Shown here one piece after another: positions 30,861 through 36,891 of a stretch of DNA of 36,891 nt. The notes under the pieces are model-generated. The model did no database searches. It was given only the letters and a program-made list of their open reading frames with translations, and was not told where the DNA came from. Within the stretch, counting starts at the first letter, position 1; the number at the start of each line of letters is the position of its first letter. Source of the DNA: a virus; the IMG/VR virus record IMGVR_UViG_3300030104_005397, positions 1-36,891 of that record. One strand, 5' to 3'. The position numbers were made by a program, and so were the translations under genes.

Positions 30861-31733
30861 ATGGCTACAATTAAATCAGAACAATTTCCATTTGAAGCGA
30901 TTGACATGAGTCAGAACAAGAGTGGTGGTCTTACAACTACCTACATAGAACAGTTCTTGACTATTGACAGAACATTCGACAAATTTGGATATGGTGTTTC
31001 ATTTGTACAAGATCCTGCGTCTCCAAAACAAATATGGAATTTGCAAGGAGAATGGAACGAAACACTAAACAATGGTAGGGGTGGTAGAGATGACTACAAG
31101 GGTGATAAATATCAAGCAGGGCAACAAGTATCTGTGATGTTACAACGCAGAACTTACACAAAAAGAGATGGGACTGAGGGTAATTCAGCAGAAGTCTTAC
31201 ATGGTAAGATATTTCTGATAGATGATGATACTACTCAAATCGTCAAGCAGTCTGAGGAAGTTGGCACAGTTGCGCAATCTTCTTCAACGCAAGATACCCA
31301 TCAACAATCAATTGGCAAAGGTCAATTGCTCAACCTACTTACTCATTCATTCCCACAGGACTTCGGTATATTTGATGGGGACAAAGACAAAATGCAAGAG
31401 TGTATCAAGTACGAGTTGACGAACTTAGCACAAGGTCTACCACTAGACTTTGCTTACATCAATACAGTAACTGTCAATGAGACAGAGGACATGAGCATTG
31501 AGGACGCAGGTAGACTATTGGAGCAAATAGAAAAACAAGAGCCACTTATGGAGGAAACAGTAGGTGATTGGACTAGCAAGTGTGTCACAATATGGAAAGA
31601 AAGATATGGTGATGATGAGTCTAGTCAATTGCAGTTTACTCAATGGCGCACAGACAACGTAGGTTCCAGGTCGCAATACGAGAACGAAATGGATTATTGG
31701 AAAGCGATACACAAGAAGTTAACTGGGGAATAA
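30861..31733 (+). CDS. Possible ssDNA-binding / replication accessory protein
   Basis: The protein has 290 residues. The first 130 are beta-rich, with basic and aromatic surface positions (QQVSVMLQRRTYTKRDG, then VLHGKIFLID). This would fit an OB-like fold, as in single-strand binding proteins. A Gln/Ser/Thr-rich linker follows at about 135-155, then a helical acidic C-terminal domain (LLEQIEKQEPLMEETVGDW). It lies directly upstream of the primase-helicase with 5 bases between. The SSB idea rests on composition and position only. Confidence 0.4.
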   Translation: MATIKSEQFPFEAIDMSQNKSGGLTTTYIEQFLTIDRTFDKFGYGVSFVQDPASPKQIWNLQGEWNETLNNGRGGRDDYKGDKYQAGQQVSVMLQRRTYTKRDGTEGNSAEVLHGKIFLIDDDTTQIVKQSEEVGTVAQSSSTQDTHQQSIGKGQLLNLLTHSFPQDFGIFDGDKDKMQECIKYELTNLAQGLPLDFAYINTVTVNETEDMSIEDAGRLLEQIEKQEPLMEETVGDWTSKCVTIWKERYGDDESSQLQFTQWRTDNVGSRSQYENEMDYWKAIHKKLTGE

Positions 31734-31738
31734 GATAA

Positions 31739-33751
31739 ATGACAAAACTATTGGACGCTGCGTTGGATTACGCACAACAAGGTATGAGTGTTATCCCATT
31801 AGTTCCTAAAGATAAAAAGCCTTTGCTTTATTCGTGGAAAGAATTTCAGAATAAACGTATGGGTATTGGGGACATGAGGGGATTTTGGAAAGACTCTCCT
31901 GAATCAAACATAGGTATTGTAACTGGTGCTATATCAGGGATTACTGTGATTGATGTTGATGGAGAGGAGGGACTTGCGTCTTTGAAAGGCGCAGGTATCA
32001 AACTTCCTGACACTCATATAGTAAAGACGCCAAAAGGTTGGCACTTTTACTACAAGTATAATAACTTGTTCAAGACTGGTGCAGGGTTTCTGAAGAACGT
32101 AGATGTCAGAAATGACGCAGGATATGTGGTTGCTCCACCATCCAAAGCATCAGATAAAGACTACGCAGTTCTTGAGGATAATGGTGGTGTGTTTTCTGAG
32201 TTTGGGGTAGTGCCTGAACAGTTCTTAGGTAGACAACCAAAGGCAGTTGAACCTAACGACAGAGAGAGTGTTGAGCCATGGGTTACAGAGGCACTAGAAA
32301 ATGGTGCGCCTGAAGGACAAAGAGATGTTACTGCTACTAGAGTGGCAGGATACTTTTGGGCGAGAGGTATACAAGAGGACATCTTGCAAAGCATACTAGT
32401 TGGATTTGGGGAGAAATGTACTCCACCAATGAACGAGAATGACATTGCAAGGATAGTCAAGTCTGTAACTAGGTATCAACAAACTAAGATTAGAAACTTC
32501 ACAGAGGGCAAGATACCTGATCCTATGTGTAAAGTTGAGGACAATGAATCAGTTGTAGTCAACTGGGCAGAGAATGGAGTCATGATTACATTTTCTCCTA
32601 CAGGTGGTAGGAATATGTGTGACCTGACTGTTGAAACCTTTCAGAGTGGTGTACTTCTCGGTCCTGTGAACTTCGACTTGGTATCATTGAGCAGACGTAG
32701 AGATGCAGTATCTGTCTTGAGAAACAGACAGAAAGGTGATGACTGGGACGCAATACTAGACGTAGCTTGTAGAGTTGCGAAAAATGCTAGAGAGGATGAC
32801 GCAGACTTCATTGATACATCTGTCACCAAGATACAAGTAAACCCTAACAGGTGGCTGATTGATGGGTTACTGCCATTGAAAAAGCCAACTATCTTGTTCG
32901 CTACTGGTGGTACAGGCAAGTCATTCTTTGGGACTGCTATATCTATGGCAGTATCAAGTATGATAGAAGTGATTGAGGGGTTTGAACCTTTGGACACAGG
33001 TCAAGTGTTATACCTTGACTGGGAGACAGACGAGGAGGAGTTTACTTGGAGAAAACAAGCACTCATCAATTGTTTGAACAATAGAGGGGTGTCAGGAGGC
33101 GACCTAGAGGAATCGGACTTCCCTGTCTCTTACAGGCGCTGTACAGACAGTCTCGTGGCATTACAGCCACGTTTAAGGAAGTGGTTAGATAGCAATTCAT
33201 GTCCTTTGATTGTTATTGACTCGCTTATTCCTGCACTAGACGCAGACGCAAACGACTCTGAAACTGCTAGGCGATTCATGAATATTGTCAGGTCTTTTGA
33301 CACGACAGTATTGGTGTTGAGTCACACAAGTAAAGAGGGCAAACTATTCGGTTCTACTTTTTGGTGGAACTTGGCTCGTAATGTTTGGTCTGTTAGCAAG
33401 GAGCAGGACATGGGTGAGAGTTACACCGACATTGCTTTCACCCATGAAAAGTCTAACAACTCTAGGTTGTATCCACCAATTGGGTTACGTTTCTCCCACG
33501 AGAACAACATAGCCTCATTTGAGAGGATTGAAACATCACAGTTGAGTAACAACATTGCTAAGTCTATACCAATCAAGGTTAGAATTAGAGAGTTGCTAAA
33601 GACAGGTAGGTTGATGTCCTCTAAGGAGATAGCAGAGGAGTTAGACGCAACAGTAGAGGCAGTAGGGATGGCTCTAAACAGAGGGAAGTCAACATCATTC
33701 TCCGAGATACATGATCCTGTAGGCAACAGGAAGTGGAGAATAATTAACTAA
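31739..33751 (+). CDS. Primase-polymerase / helicase fusion
   Basis: The protein has 670 residues. The N-terminus is a bifunctional Prim-Pol domain: ALDYAQQGMSVIPLVPKDKKPL at 8-29, catalytic DxD in IDVDG (D72, D74), KGWHFYYKY with H102, VDVRNDAGYVVAPPS at 121-135. The middle has a primase C-terminal helical linker. Residues 370-600 hold a RecA-like AAA_25 helicase with Walker A GGTGKS (390-395) and Walker B LIVIDS (D494), then LVLSHTSKEG and a Trp-rich segment near GSTFWW. The last 60 residues look like a winged helix (LMSSKEIAEELDATVEAVG). It likely primes and unwinds phage DNA. No separate DNA polymerase is present. Confidence 0.9.
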   Translation: MTKLLDAALDYAQQGMSVIPLVPKDKKPLLYSWKEFQNKRMGIGDMRGFWKDSPESNIGIVTGAISGITVIDVDGEEGLASLKGAGIKLPDTHIVKTPKGWHFYYKYNNLFKTGAGFLKNVDVRNDAGYVVAPPSKASDKDYAVLEDNGGVFSEFGVVPEQFLGRQPKAVEPNDRESVEPWVTEALENGAPEGQRDVTATRVAGYFWARGIQEDILQSILVGFGEKCTPPMNENDIARIVKSVTRYQQTKIRNFTEGKIPDPMCKVEDNESVVVNWAENGVMITFSPTGGRNMCDLTVETFQSGVLLGPVNFDLVSLSRRRDAVSVLRNRQKGDDWDAILDVACRVAKNAREDDADFIDTSVTKIQVNPNRWLIDGLLPLKKPTILFATGGTGKSFFGTAISMAVSSMIEVIEGFEPLDTGQVLYLDWETDEEEFTWRKQALINCLNNRGVSGGDLEESDFPVSYRRCTDSLVALQPRLRKWLDSNSCPLIVIDSLIPALDADANDSETARRFMNIVRSFDTTVLVLSHTSKEGKLFGSTFWWNLARNVWSVSKEQDMGESYTDIAFTHEKSNNSRLYPPIGLRFSHENNIASFERIETSQLSNNIAKSIPIKVRIRELLKTGRLMSSKEIAEELDATVEAVGMALNRGKSTSFSEIHDPVGNRKWRIIN

Positions 33752-33759
33752 CTAACAAT

Positions 33760-33795
33760 ACTAACAACCCCCCTTTAAGGGGGGGAGTTGTTAGT
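33760..33795. repeat. ACTAACAAC-C/G-run-GTTGTTAGT hairpin
   Basis: A 9-bp perfect outer stem, then a run of Cs facing a run of Gs with one bulged A, and loop bases around TTTAA. It fills the gap between the helicase and nuclease genes. It is the third member of the C-run/G-run type. No U-tract follows on the plus strand. Confidence 0.85.
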
Positions 33796-33813
33796 TATAA
33801 AGGAGAGATTAAG

Positions 33814-34134
33814 ATGACTGCAAGAGGTACTTGGAAAGCATCTGAAAGACGAATTGCTGAGAAACTAGGGGGTAAAAGAGTCCCAGTTACTGGCAGAGAA
33901 AGAGGTTCTGCACCTGATGTAGAACACAAACTATACGCAATAGAACACAAATATGGTAAAGTTTTATCATCCAGGTTGCAGACTGCAATTGAACAAGCAT
34001 ACGCAGCTGCTGAAGGAACAGATAAAGTACCAATCGTTACGTTTGAACACGCAAGAAAAGGTAACATAGGTAATATAACAGGTGTACTGTTGTTAGTAGA
34101 TGATTTTATTAAAATATCGGAACAAAAGGTTTAA
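33814..34134 (+). CDS. PD-(D/E)XK nuclease, Holliday-junction-resolvase-like
   Basis: The protein has 106 residues. The pattern E11 (WKASERRIAEKLGG), then APDVEHKLYAIEHKYGK with D35, E44 and K46, fits the catalytic E...PD...ExK arrangement of small RecB-like/VRR-NUC or Hjc-like nucleases. A later FEHARKGNIGNITGVLLLV strand follows. Its position directly after the Prim-Pol helicase suits a recombination or packaging junction resolvase. RBS AAAGGAG precedes the ATG, right after the hairpin. Substrate is inferred. Confidence 0.7.
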   Translation: MTARGTWKASERRIAEKLGGKRVPVTGRERGSAPDVEHKLYAIEHKYGKVLSSRLQTAIEQAYAAAEGTDKVPIVTFEHARKGNIGNITGVLLLVDDFIKISEQKV

Positions 34135-34153
34135 AGAACTAGGAAAGAGTTCT

Positions 34154-34210
34154 CCTGTGAATACCTGCTTGGGAAAGCAAGTGAGGTTGCTTACTTCTCT
34201 TTCTCACAGG
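34154..34210 (+). ncRNA. Structured RNA candidate, three-way-junction-like
   Basis: CCTGTGA (34,154-34,160) pairs perfectly with TCACAGG (34,204-34,210). Inside are TGCTT-GGGA-AAGCA (34,066+100 region; 34,166-34,179), a GNRA-type loop, and AGTGAG-GTTG-CTTACT (34,180-34,195) with one wobble. An alternative pairing AAGCAA / TTGCTT (34,175-34,180 with 34,187-34,192) competes with both. It lies 19 bases after the nuclease gene. It may be an end-of-transcript element or leader. No known family matched. Confidence 0.5.
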
Positions 34211-34217
34211 GAAACCA

Positions 34218-34292
34218 ATGGATGTAAAAGCAACACGTTACGTTCATAGAAACAGAGTTGTAAACTATATCTACAATTCTGAGCGTCCATAA
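34218..34292 (+). CDS. Possible micro-ORF (24 aa)
   Basis: ATG at 34,218 with AGGG 8-10 bases upstream, directly after the structured element. It encodes 24 residues, basic and aromatic (MDVKATRYVHRNRVVNYIYN). Nothing similar is known to me. It may be a leader peptide or chance. Confidence 0.3.
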   Translation: MDVKATRYVHRNRVVNYIYNSERP

Positions 34293-34333
34293 AGATAGTG
34301 AAAGTCTGTCTTGCTTGTTCCGATTCCCTTCTC

Positions 34334-34372
34334 AAAAAAAAGACTCCCAAGCGATTAAATTTCTTGGGAGTC
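34334..34372 (-). terminator. Intrinsic terminator of the rightmost leftward operon
   Basis: On the minus strand GACTCCCAAG pairs perfectly with CTTGGGAGTC (10 bp) around an 11-nt loop and is followed by eight Ts (the As at 34,334-34,341). This is a textbook Rho-independent terminator. It lies about 175 bases downstream of the last minus gene. The stem may also stop rightward transcription, without a U-tract. Confidence 0.9.
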
Positions 34373-34547
34373 ATGTTGAACAAAGAATGTTGGATTACGA
34401 TTGAATGTTCGTATACGATTGTATAAGTTATTTACGATCTTGTCTATTCCATATTTTTAAACGCAAAGACATCATCTTGTCTATGAAAAAAGTCAAAACA
34501 AAAATCATTGTTTTGAAAAAATAATAAATCAAAACTTAAGGGATTGT

Positions 34548-34700
34548 TTATTCTGACTCTAGGACTTTCATACCTAGAGCAATGATGCCACCAATAGCAC
34601 CACTAGCAATCTCGTTATGCCCTTTATACAGACCAACCACAGATAAAACTGCGAGGACTATTATCGCTAGAAATATCTGTGGTCTTAGTTTACCCATCAT
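34548..34700 (-). CDS. Small two-segment membrane protein, holin-like (50 aa)
   Basis: A 50-residue frame. Two ATGs in a row (34,700 and 34,697) start it. A short basic N-terminus (MMGKLRPQ) is followed by a strong membrane segment (IFLAIIVLAVLSVVGL) and a second, Gly/Ile-rich one (ASGAIGGIIALGM), then an acidic end. Size and layout fit small holins. It is the last gene of its operon, before the terminator. Lysis function is inferred, and no endolysin is visible nearby. Confidence 0.6.
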   Translation of the reverse strand: MMGKLRPQIFLAIIVLAVLSVVGLYKGHNEIASGAIGGIIALGMKVLESE

Positions 34701-34707
34701 GATAAAA

Positions 34708-35586
34708 CTACTTTACGCTAATCGGCACTTCAGCATTGTTGGTCAATGTAGACTGTGCAATTTTTGTATCGCTTTGGATTATAAAATCTGCCGAGTCTAT
34801 TCCATCACCATCTCCAATTGAAGAATTTTGAATTGTTAACTTACCAACCTTCAAATTGTTTAGCACAATACCTTCGTCATACGCCTTCAAGTTTTTGATG
34901 TGTAACTTGCCTATCTGTGCATCAGCACCACTCGTGTTGATGACTATTCGGTCATAATCTGAACCTGTAACTGCAGGCAGGTCGATTGCACCACGAGTAG
35001 AAGCAAGTGTTATATCTGCTATCCCATTAGTCAAAGTTGGACTAAACGAATTACCATCAGCCTTGTTGTCTTTTACGACCAACTCATAAATCTCACTATT
35101 ACCTAGCACGAAGTCAGGTGCAGTAAGATTATCTATTAGCAATTCATCTACCATTATCCAATGAGAACCTGTTGCAAATATCTTTAGCGAGTCAGTAATA
35201 GTTGTGCTACCTACGTTGATGTCATCAATAATAATTGACTCTATCCTAGCACCACCTATATTCAACGCTAAGGTCTGTGTTAGTTCCGATCCCTCGTTAC
35301 CTACTGGGACGTTAGTTGTTGTATCGTTCATATCGTATGTCGCAGATTGTGGAAATACTGGTGCTTGGTTCACTCCTGCAATAGCAAAGTAAACTGAGCC
35401 AATAATTATTAATCCTGCCATAGACAACGATATGCCCATAATTTTTCTGAAGTTATCTCCTAATCCTAACTTCGTCCGAATGCGTGGCACAGCCATTTCA
35501 AGTATTGGTAGACTGAGCTTCGCCTTAATTTTCGGTATATAAATTTTAGGAAACCGAAATGTTTTTGACTTGAATGTTATCTTCAT
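34708..35586 (-). CDS. Membrane-anchored protein with beta-rich outer domain
   Basis: The protein has 292 residues. A basic, amphipathic N-terminus (Lys/Pro-Ile repeats, residues 1-48) precedes one membrane segment at about 50-71. The following 220 residues are made of short repeated strands (IESIIIDDINVGS, IGKLHIKNLKAYD, VGKLTIQNSSIGDG), like a parallel beta-solenoid. The topology suggests the solenoid faces outside the inner membrane. It starts at the stop of the 95-residue gene (TGATG/TAATG-type join) and is followed by the holin-like gene. No family recognised. Spanin-like or envelope-remodelling roles are speculative. Confidence 0.6.
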   Translation of the reverse strand: MKITFKSKTFRFPKIYIPKIKAKLSLPILEMAVPRIRTKLGLGDNFRKIMGISLSMAGLIIIGSVYFAIAGVNQAPVFPQSATYDMNDTTTNVPVGNEGSELTQTLALNIGGARIESIIIDDINVGSTTITDSLKIFATGSHWIMVDELLIDNLTAPDFVLGNSEIYELVVKDNKADGNSFSPTLTNGIADITLASTRGAIDLPAVTGSDYDRIVINTSGADAQIGKLHIKNLKAYDEGIVLNNLKVGKLTIQNSSIGDGDGIDSADFIIQSDTKIAQSTLTNNAEVPISVK

Positions 35587-35873
35587 CAGTCATCTCCTTT
35601 TTTCTTGTCTGTTACCTCAGCAGCATACGCCCTGAGTATTTCTGAAAGCCCACCTGCGACTGGCAAAGACAAAACTGCCAGCGCTGTCAACAATCCTTCT
35701 ATTGAATCTAGGGTTTCAGGATTACTTGATGCGCTCCATACGATTCGAGCAGCGAGGAACAACCACACTACTACAATTGGAAAGAATATAAGGAATGTTA
35801 TCAACTGCGTTCCAGTTAAATTTACATTTCCATCTTTCTCTTTAATATCTTTTTTAGGTTTTTCTGCCATCAT
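35586..35873 (-). CDS. Membrane protein, two segments (95 aa)
   Basis: A 95-residue protein with a Lys-rich cytoplasmic-looking start, a strong membrane segment at about 24-46 (LITFLIFFPIVVVWLFLAAR), a second hydrophobic region at 60-77 (LLTALAVLSLPVAGGL) and a charged tail. The layout resembles class II holins. It overlaps the previous gene's end by 4 bases. Together with the holin-like gene it may form a lysis module. Function is inferred. Confidence 0.6.
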   Translation of the reverse strand: MMAEKPKKDIKEKDGNVNLTGTQLITFLIFFPIVVVWLFLAARIVWSASSNPETLDSIEGLLTALAVLSLPVAGGLSEILRAYAAEVTDKKKGDD

Positions 35874-36190
35874 TTCTTTTTCTTTTTATTCCTAGCACTA
35901 ATTGCACGAGCCTTTTTTCTAGCATCAGCCGAAGAACTTGCACCCCACGCACGTAAAGACAATAATTTTCGTGTAGGTTTACCTTTGGAATCGTAATCAG
36001 GTCCCTTAGATCCACCCATTCTAGCCAAAAAAGATGCTCTACGTGGGTTATCTCCTGATTTTACTGGTGCTTTCAATGTTCCACCAGTCTGGCGTTTATA
36101 AGATGCTCGACCTTTTTTGTTCAAACCACCTTTAGGATTTTGTCCTGCTTTTCTAGTCCATGCAGGAGATTTATAAGATTTTCTTGCCAT
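35870..36190 (-). CDS. Small basic phage protein, DUF6321-like
   Basis: A 106-residue, very Lys/Arg-rich protein with SYKSPAWTRKAGQNPKGGLN near the start and DNPRRASFLARMGG in the middle. I recall this pattern from a widespread marine phage family (DUF6321 by memory). Its function is not known to me. A role as DNA-associated internal virion protein would fit the charge. It is joined to its neighbours by one-base or four-base overlaps. Confidence 0.7.
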   Translation of the reverse strand: MARKSYKSPAWTRKAGQNPKGGLNKKGRASYKRQTGGTLKAPVKSGDNPRRASFLARMGGSKGPDYDSKGKPTRKLLSLRAWGASSSADARKKARAISARNKKKKK

Positions 36191-36432
36191 TATGCTCTCC
36201 TCACGCCTTTTGCTATTTTTCTTGAATACTTTGCCCTACTACCTACGCCACCTGCTTTTCTTTTCTTCCTGTTGGTTGCAGCCTTTTGTCCAGGCGTAAG
36301 ACTGGCACGAACACTAGCAGGTAAATACCTACCACGTTTACCTTTAGGTTTTTTCTTATCACTAGGCGAAACGTAATCCCATTTTTGCCTAGTCCAATTA
36401 GATAAAGATTTTTGGCGTTTAGTTTTAGCCAT
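36190..36432 (-). CDS. Small basic phage protein, DUF5872-like
   Basis: An 80-residue, extremely basic protein. The segment KPKGKRGRYLPASVRASLTP followed by KAATNRKKRKAGG resembles a DUF5872-type domain by memory, found in phage and viral proteins. Shares one base with both neighbours (TAATG). Probably binds nucleic acid. Function unknown. Confidence 0.65.
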   Translation of the reverse strand: MAKTKRQKSLSNWTRQKWDYVSPSDKKKPKGKRGRYLPASVRASLTPGQKAATNRKKRKAGGVGSRAKYSRKIAKGVRRA

Positions 36433-36623
36433 TAGTTCCTGTAGCCTCCACCTTTAGCCTTGTATTGTTTAGCCAACATCTGTGCTTTACGAGCAGACCA
36501 TTGCCCTGCAGCGCCACCCTTAGTACCTGCTTTTATTCTCTGAAATAATCGTTTCCTCATAGTAGGTTTAGTATAGTTACCTGCTTGATTGACTGTTGAT
36601 TTCTTTTTCTTTTTAGTAGCCAT
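36432..36623 (-). CDS. Small basic phage protein (63 aa)
   Basis: A 63-residue, Lys/Arg-rich protein (MATKKKKKSTVNQAGNYTKP, later QWSARKAQMLAKQYKAKGGG). I recall this type from many marine phage genomes. Its function is unknown to me. Its start overlaps the stop of a 25-codon frame upstream (TAATG), and the RBS AGGAG lies inside that frame. Confidence 0.75.
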   Translation of the reverse strand: MATKKKKKSTVNQAGNYTKPTMRKRLFQRIKAGTKGGAAGQWSARKAQMLAKQYKAKGGGYRN

Positions 36624-36700
36624 TACATTTCTCCTATAAATAATAAAGTGATTAGCATTGCTATAAACAATATAAAACTAAACACTCTATCACCTATCAC
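36623..36700 (-). CDS. Possible 25-residue membrane microprotein
   Basis: A 25-codon frame starts at a GTG (36,700) that overlaps the stop of the 57-aa gene (GTGA) and ends at a TAA that overlaps the next start (TAATG). It encodes a single hydrophobic helix (FSFILFIAMLITLLFIG). Double coupling and the operon's TAATG pattern favour translation. It could still be only a spacer carrying the next RBS. Confidence 0.4.
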   Translation of the reverse strand: MIGDRVFSFILFIAMLITLLFIGEM

Positions 36701-36870
36701 TTTCCCACTTTTCTCATTGCAGATTTATGGGACTGCGTAAAAGTTCTACCTCTATTCATAGACTTTACCATCTCTCTAATATGCTTAGACGTATGGTGCT
36801 TGCCATGTCTTTTCATAGAAGCCTGTTGTCTTTTGTTCAAAGAATCTATATTTACATTTTTAACTTTCAT
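36697..36870 (-). CDS. Small basic His-rich phage protein (57 aa)
   Basis: A 57-residue protein with MKRHGKHHTSKHIREMVKSM, then RGRTFTQSHKSAMRKVGK. I recall this as a common short marine phage gene product near the tail-fibre end of the late operon. Function unknown. The His/Lys/Arg content suggests nucleic-acid contact. Its upstream sequence is cut by the right edge 21 bases beyond the ATG, and the ATG lies in frame with the left-edge gene if the ends are joined. Confidence 0.7.
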   Translation of the reverse strand: MKVKNVNIDSLNKRQQASMKRHGKHHTSKHIREMVKSMNRGRTFTQSHKSAMRKVGK

Positions 36871-36891
36871 GTTAGTACCTGTAAGTTTTTT

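Larger units (their letters stand above)
34135..34547. other. Convergent non-coding gap (413 bases)
   Basis: Rightward and leftward genes meet here. Besides the structured element, the micro-ORF and the terminator, 34,373-34,547 is AT-rich, with a 10-bp palindrome TCGTATACGA near 34,409 and no convincing gene. A 26-codon minus-strand frame there lacks an RBS. Confidence 0.6.

Noticed and set aside
34342-34372. Phage attachment site
   Set aside because: The perfect inverted repeat there is explained by a terminator with eight Ts, and no integrase exists in the window.
34443-34525. 26-codon minus-strand frame beyond the holin-like gene
   Set aside because: No RBS and no coupling to the upstream gene. 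The DNA is plain AT-rich spacer.

Overview
The window looks like a near-complete genome of a tailed double-stranded DNA phage (Caudoviricetes), probably from the ocean. The host is not identifiable. Support comes from the order terminase-portal-scaffold-capsid, from tail-fibre repeats, and from a run of tiny Lys/Arg-rich proteins (tail-operon end, 36.2-36.9 kb) of types I recall from marine phage sequences. I see no tape measure, tail tube or sheath, so a short-tailed (podovirus-like) particle is likely. There is no integrase, repressor, DNA polymerase, obvious lysozyme or tRNA. The DNA is AT-rich except for a visibly GC-richer block around 22.5-24.1 kb.

Layout. (1) 1-22,088, leftward late operon. 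In transcription order it holds terminase large subunit, portal, two virion-type proteins, a 2,233-residue polyvalent megaprotein with a HEFAH zinc-protease motif, scaffold, major capsid, accessory head and neck proteins, a large tail protein, a nuclease-like protein, two tail-fibre genes and two short genes, the last cut by the window edge. Many genes abut as TAATG. (2) 22,089-22,896, a gene-free divergent control region with many hairpins, including a possible RBS-sequestering switch in front of terL. (3) 22,897-34,134, rightward early/replication arm: a hairpin-packed ORF, a hammerhead ribozyme, about 20 small (often acidic or Cys-rich) proteins, then a replication block (possible ssDNA-binding protein, primase-polymerase/helicase, PD-(D/E)XK nuclease). 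(4) 34,135-34,547, non-coding, with a structured RNA candidate and an intrinsic terminator for the opposing operon. (5) 34,548-36,870, leftward membrane proteins and small basic proteins. These probably continue the late operon if the genome is circular or circularly permuted.

The most unusual part is 22.76-23.55 kb. A 167-codon ORF contains about fifteen near-perfect mini-hairpins (5-10 bp stems, 3-4 nt loops drawn from a small set). About 90 bases after its stop lies a sequence matching every core position of a type II hammerhead ribozyme. A CTAAC...GTTAG palindrome family recurs in intergenic regions across the window. The ORF, the ribozyme and the palindromes together suggest an RNA-level processing or regulatory system, which is inference.

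Genome replication probably relies on the Prim-Pol/helicase together with host polymerase. The small early proteins are probably host-takeover or anti-defence factors, but none can be assigned a function from sequence alone.
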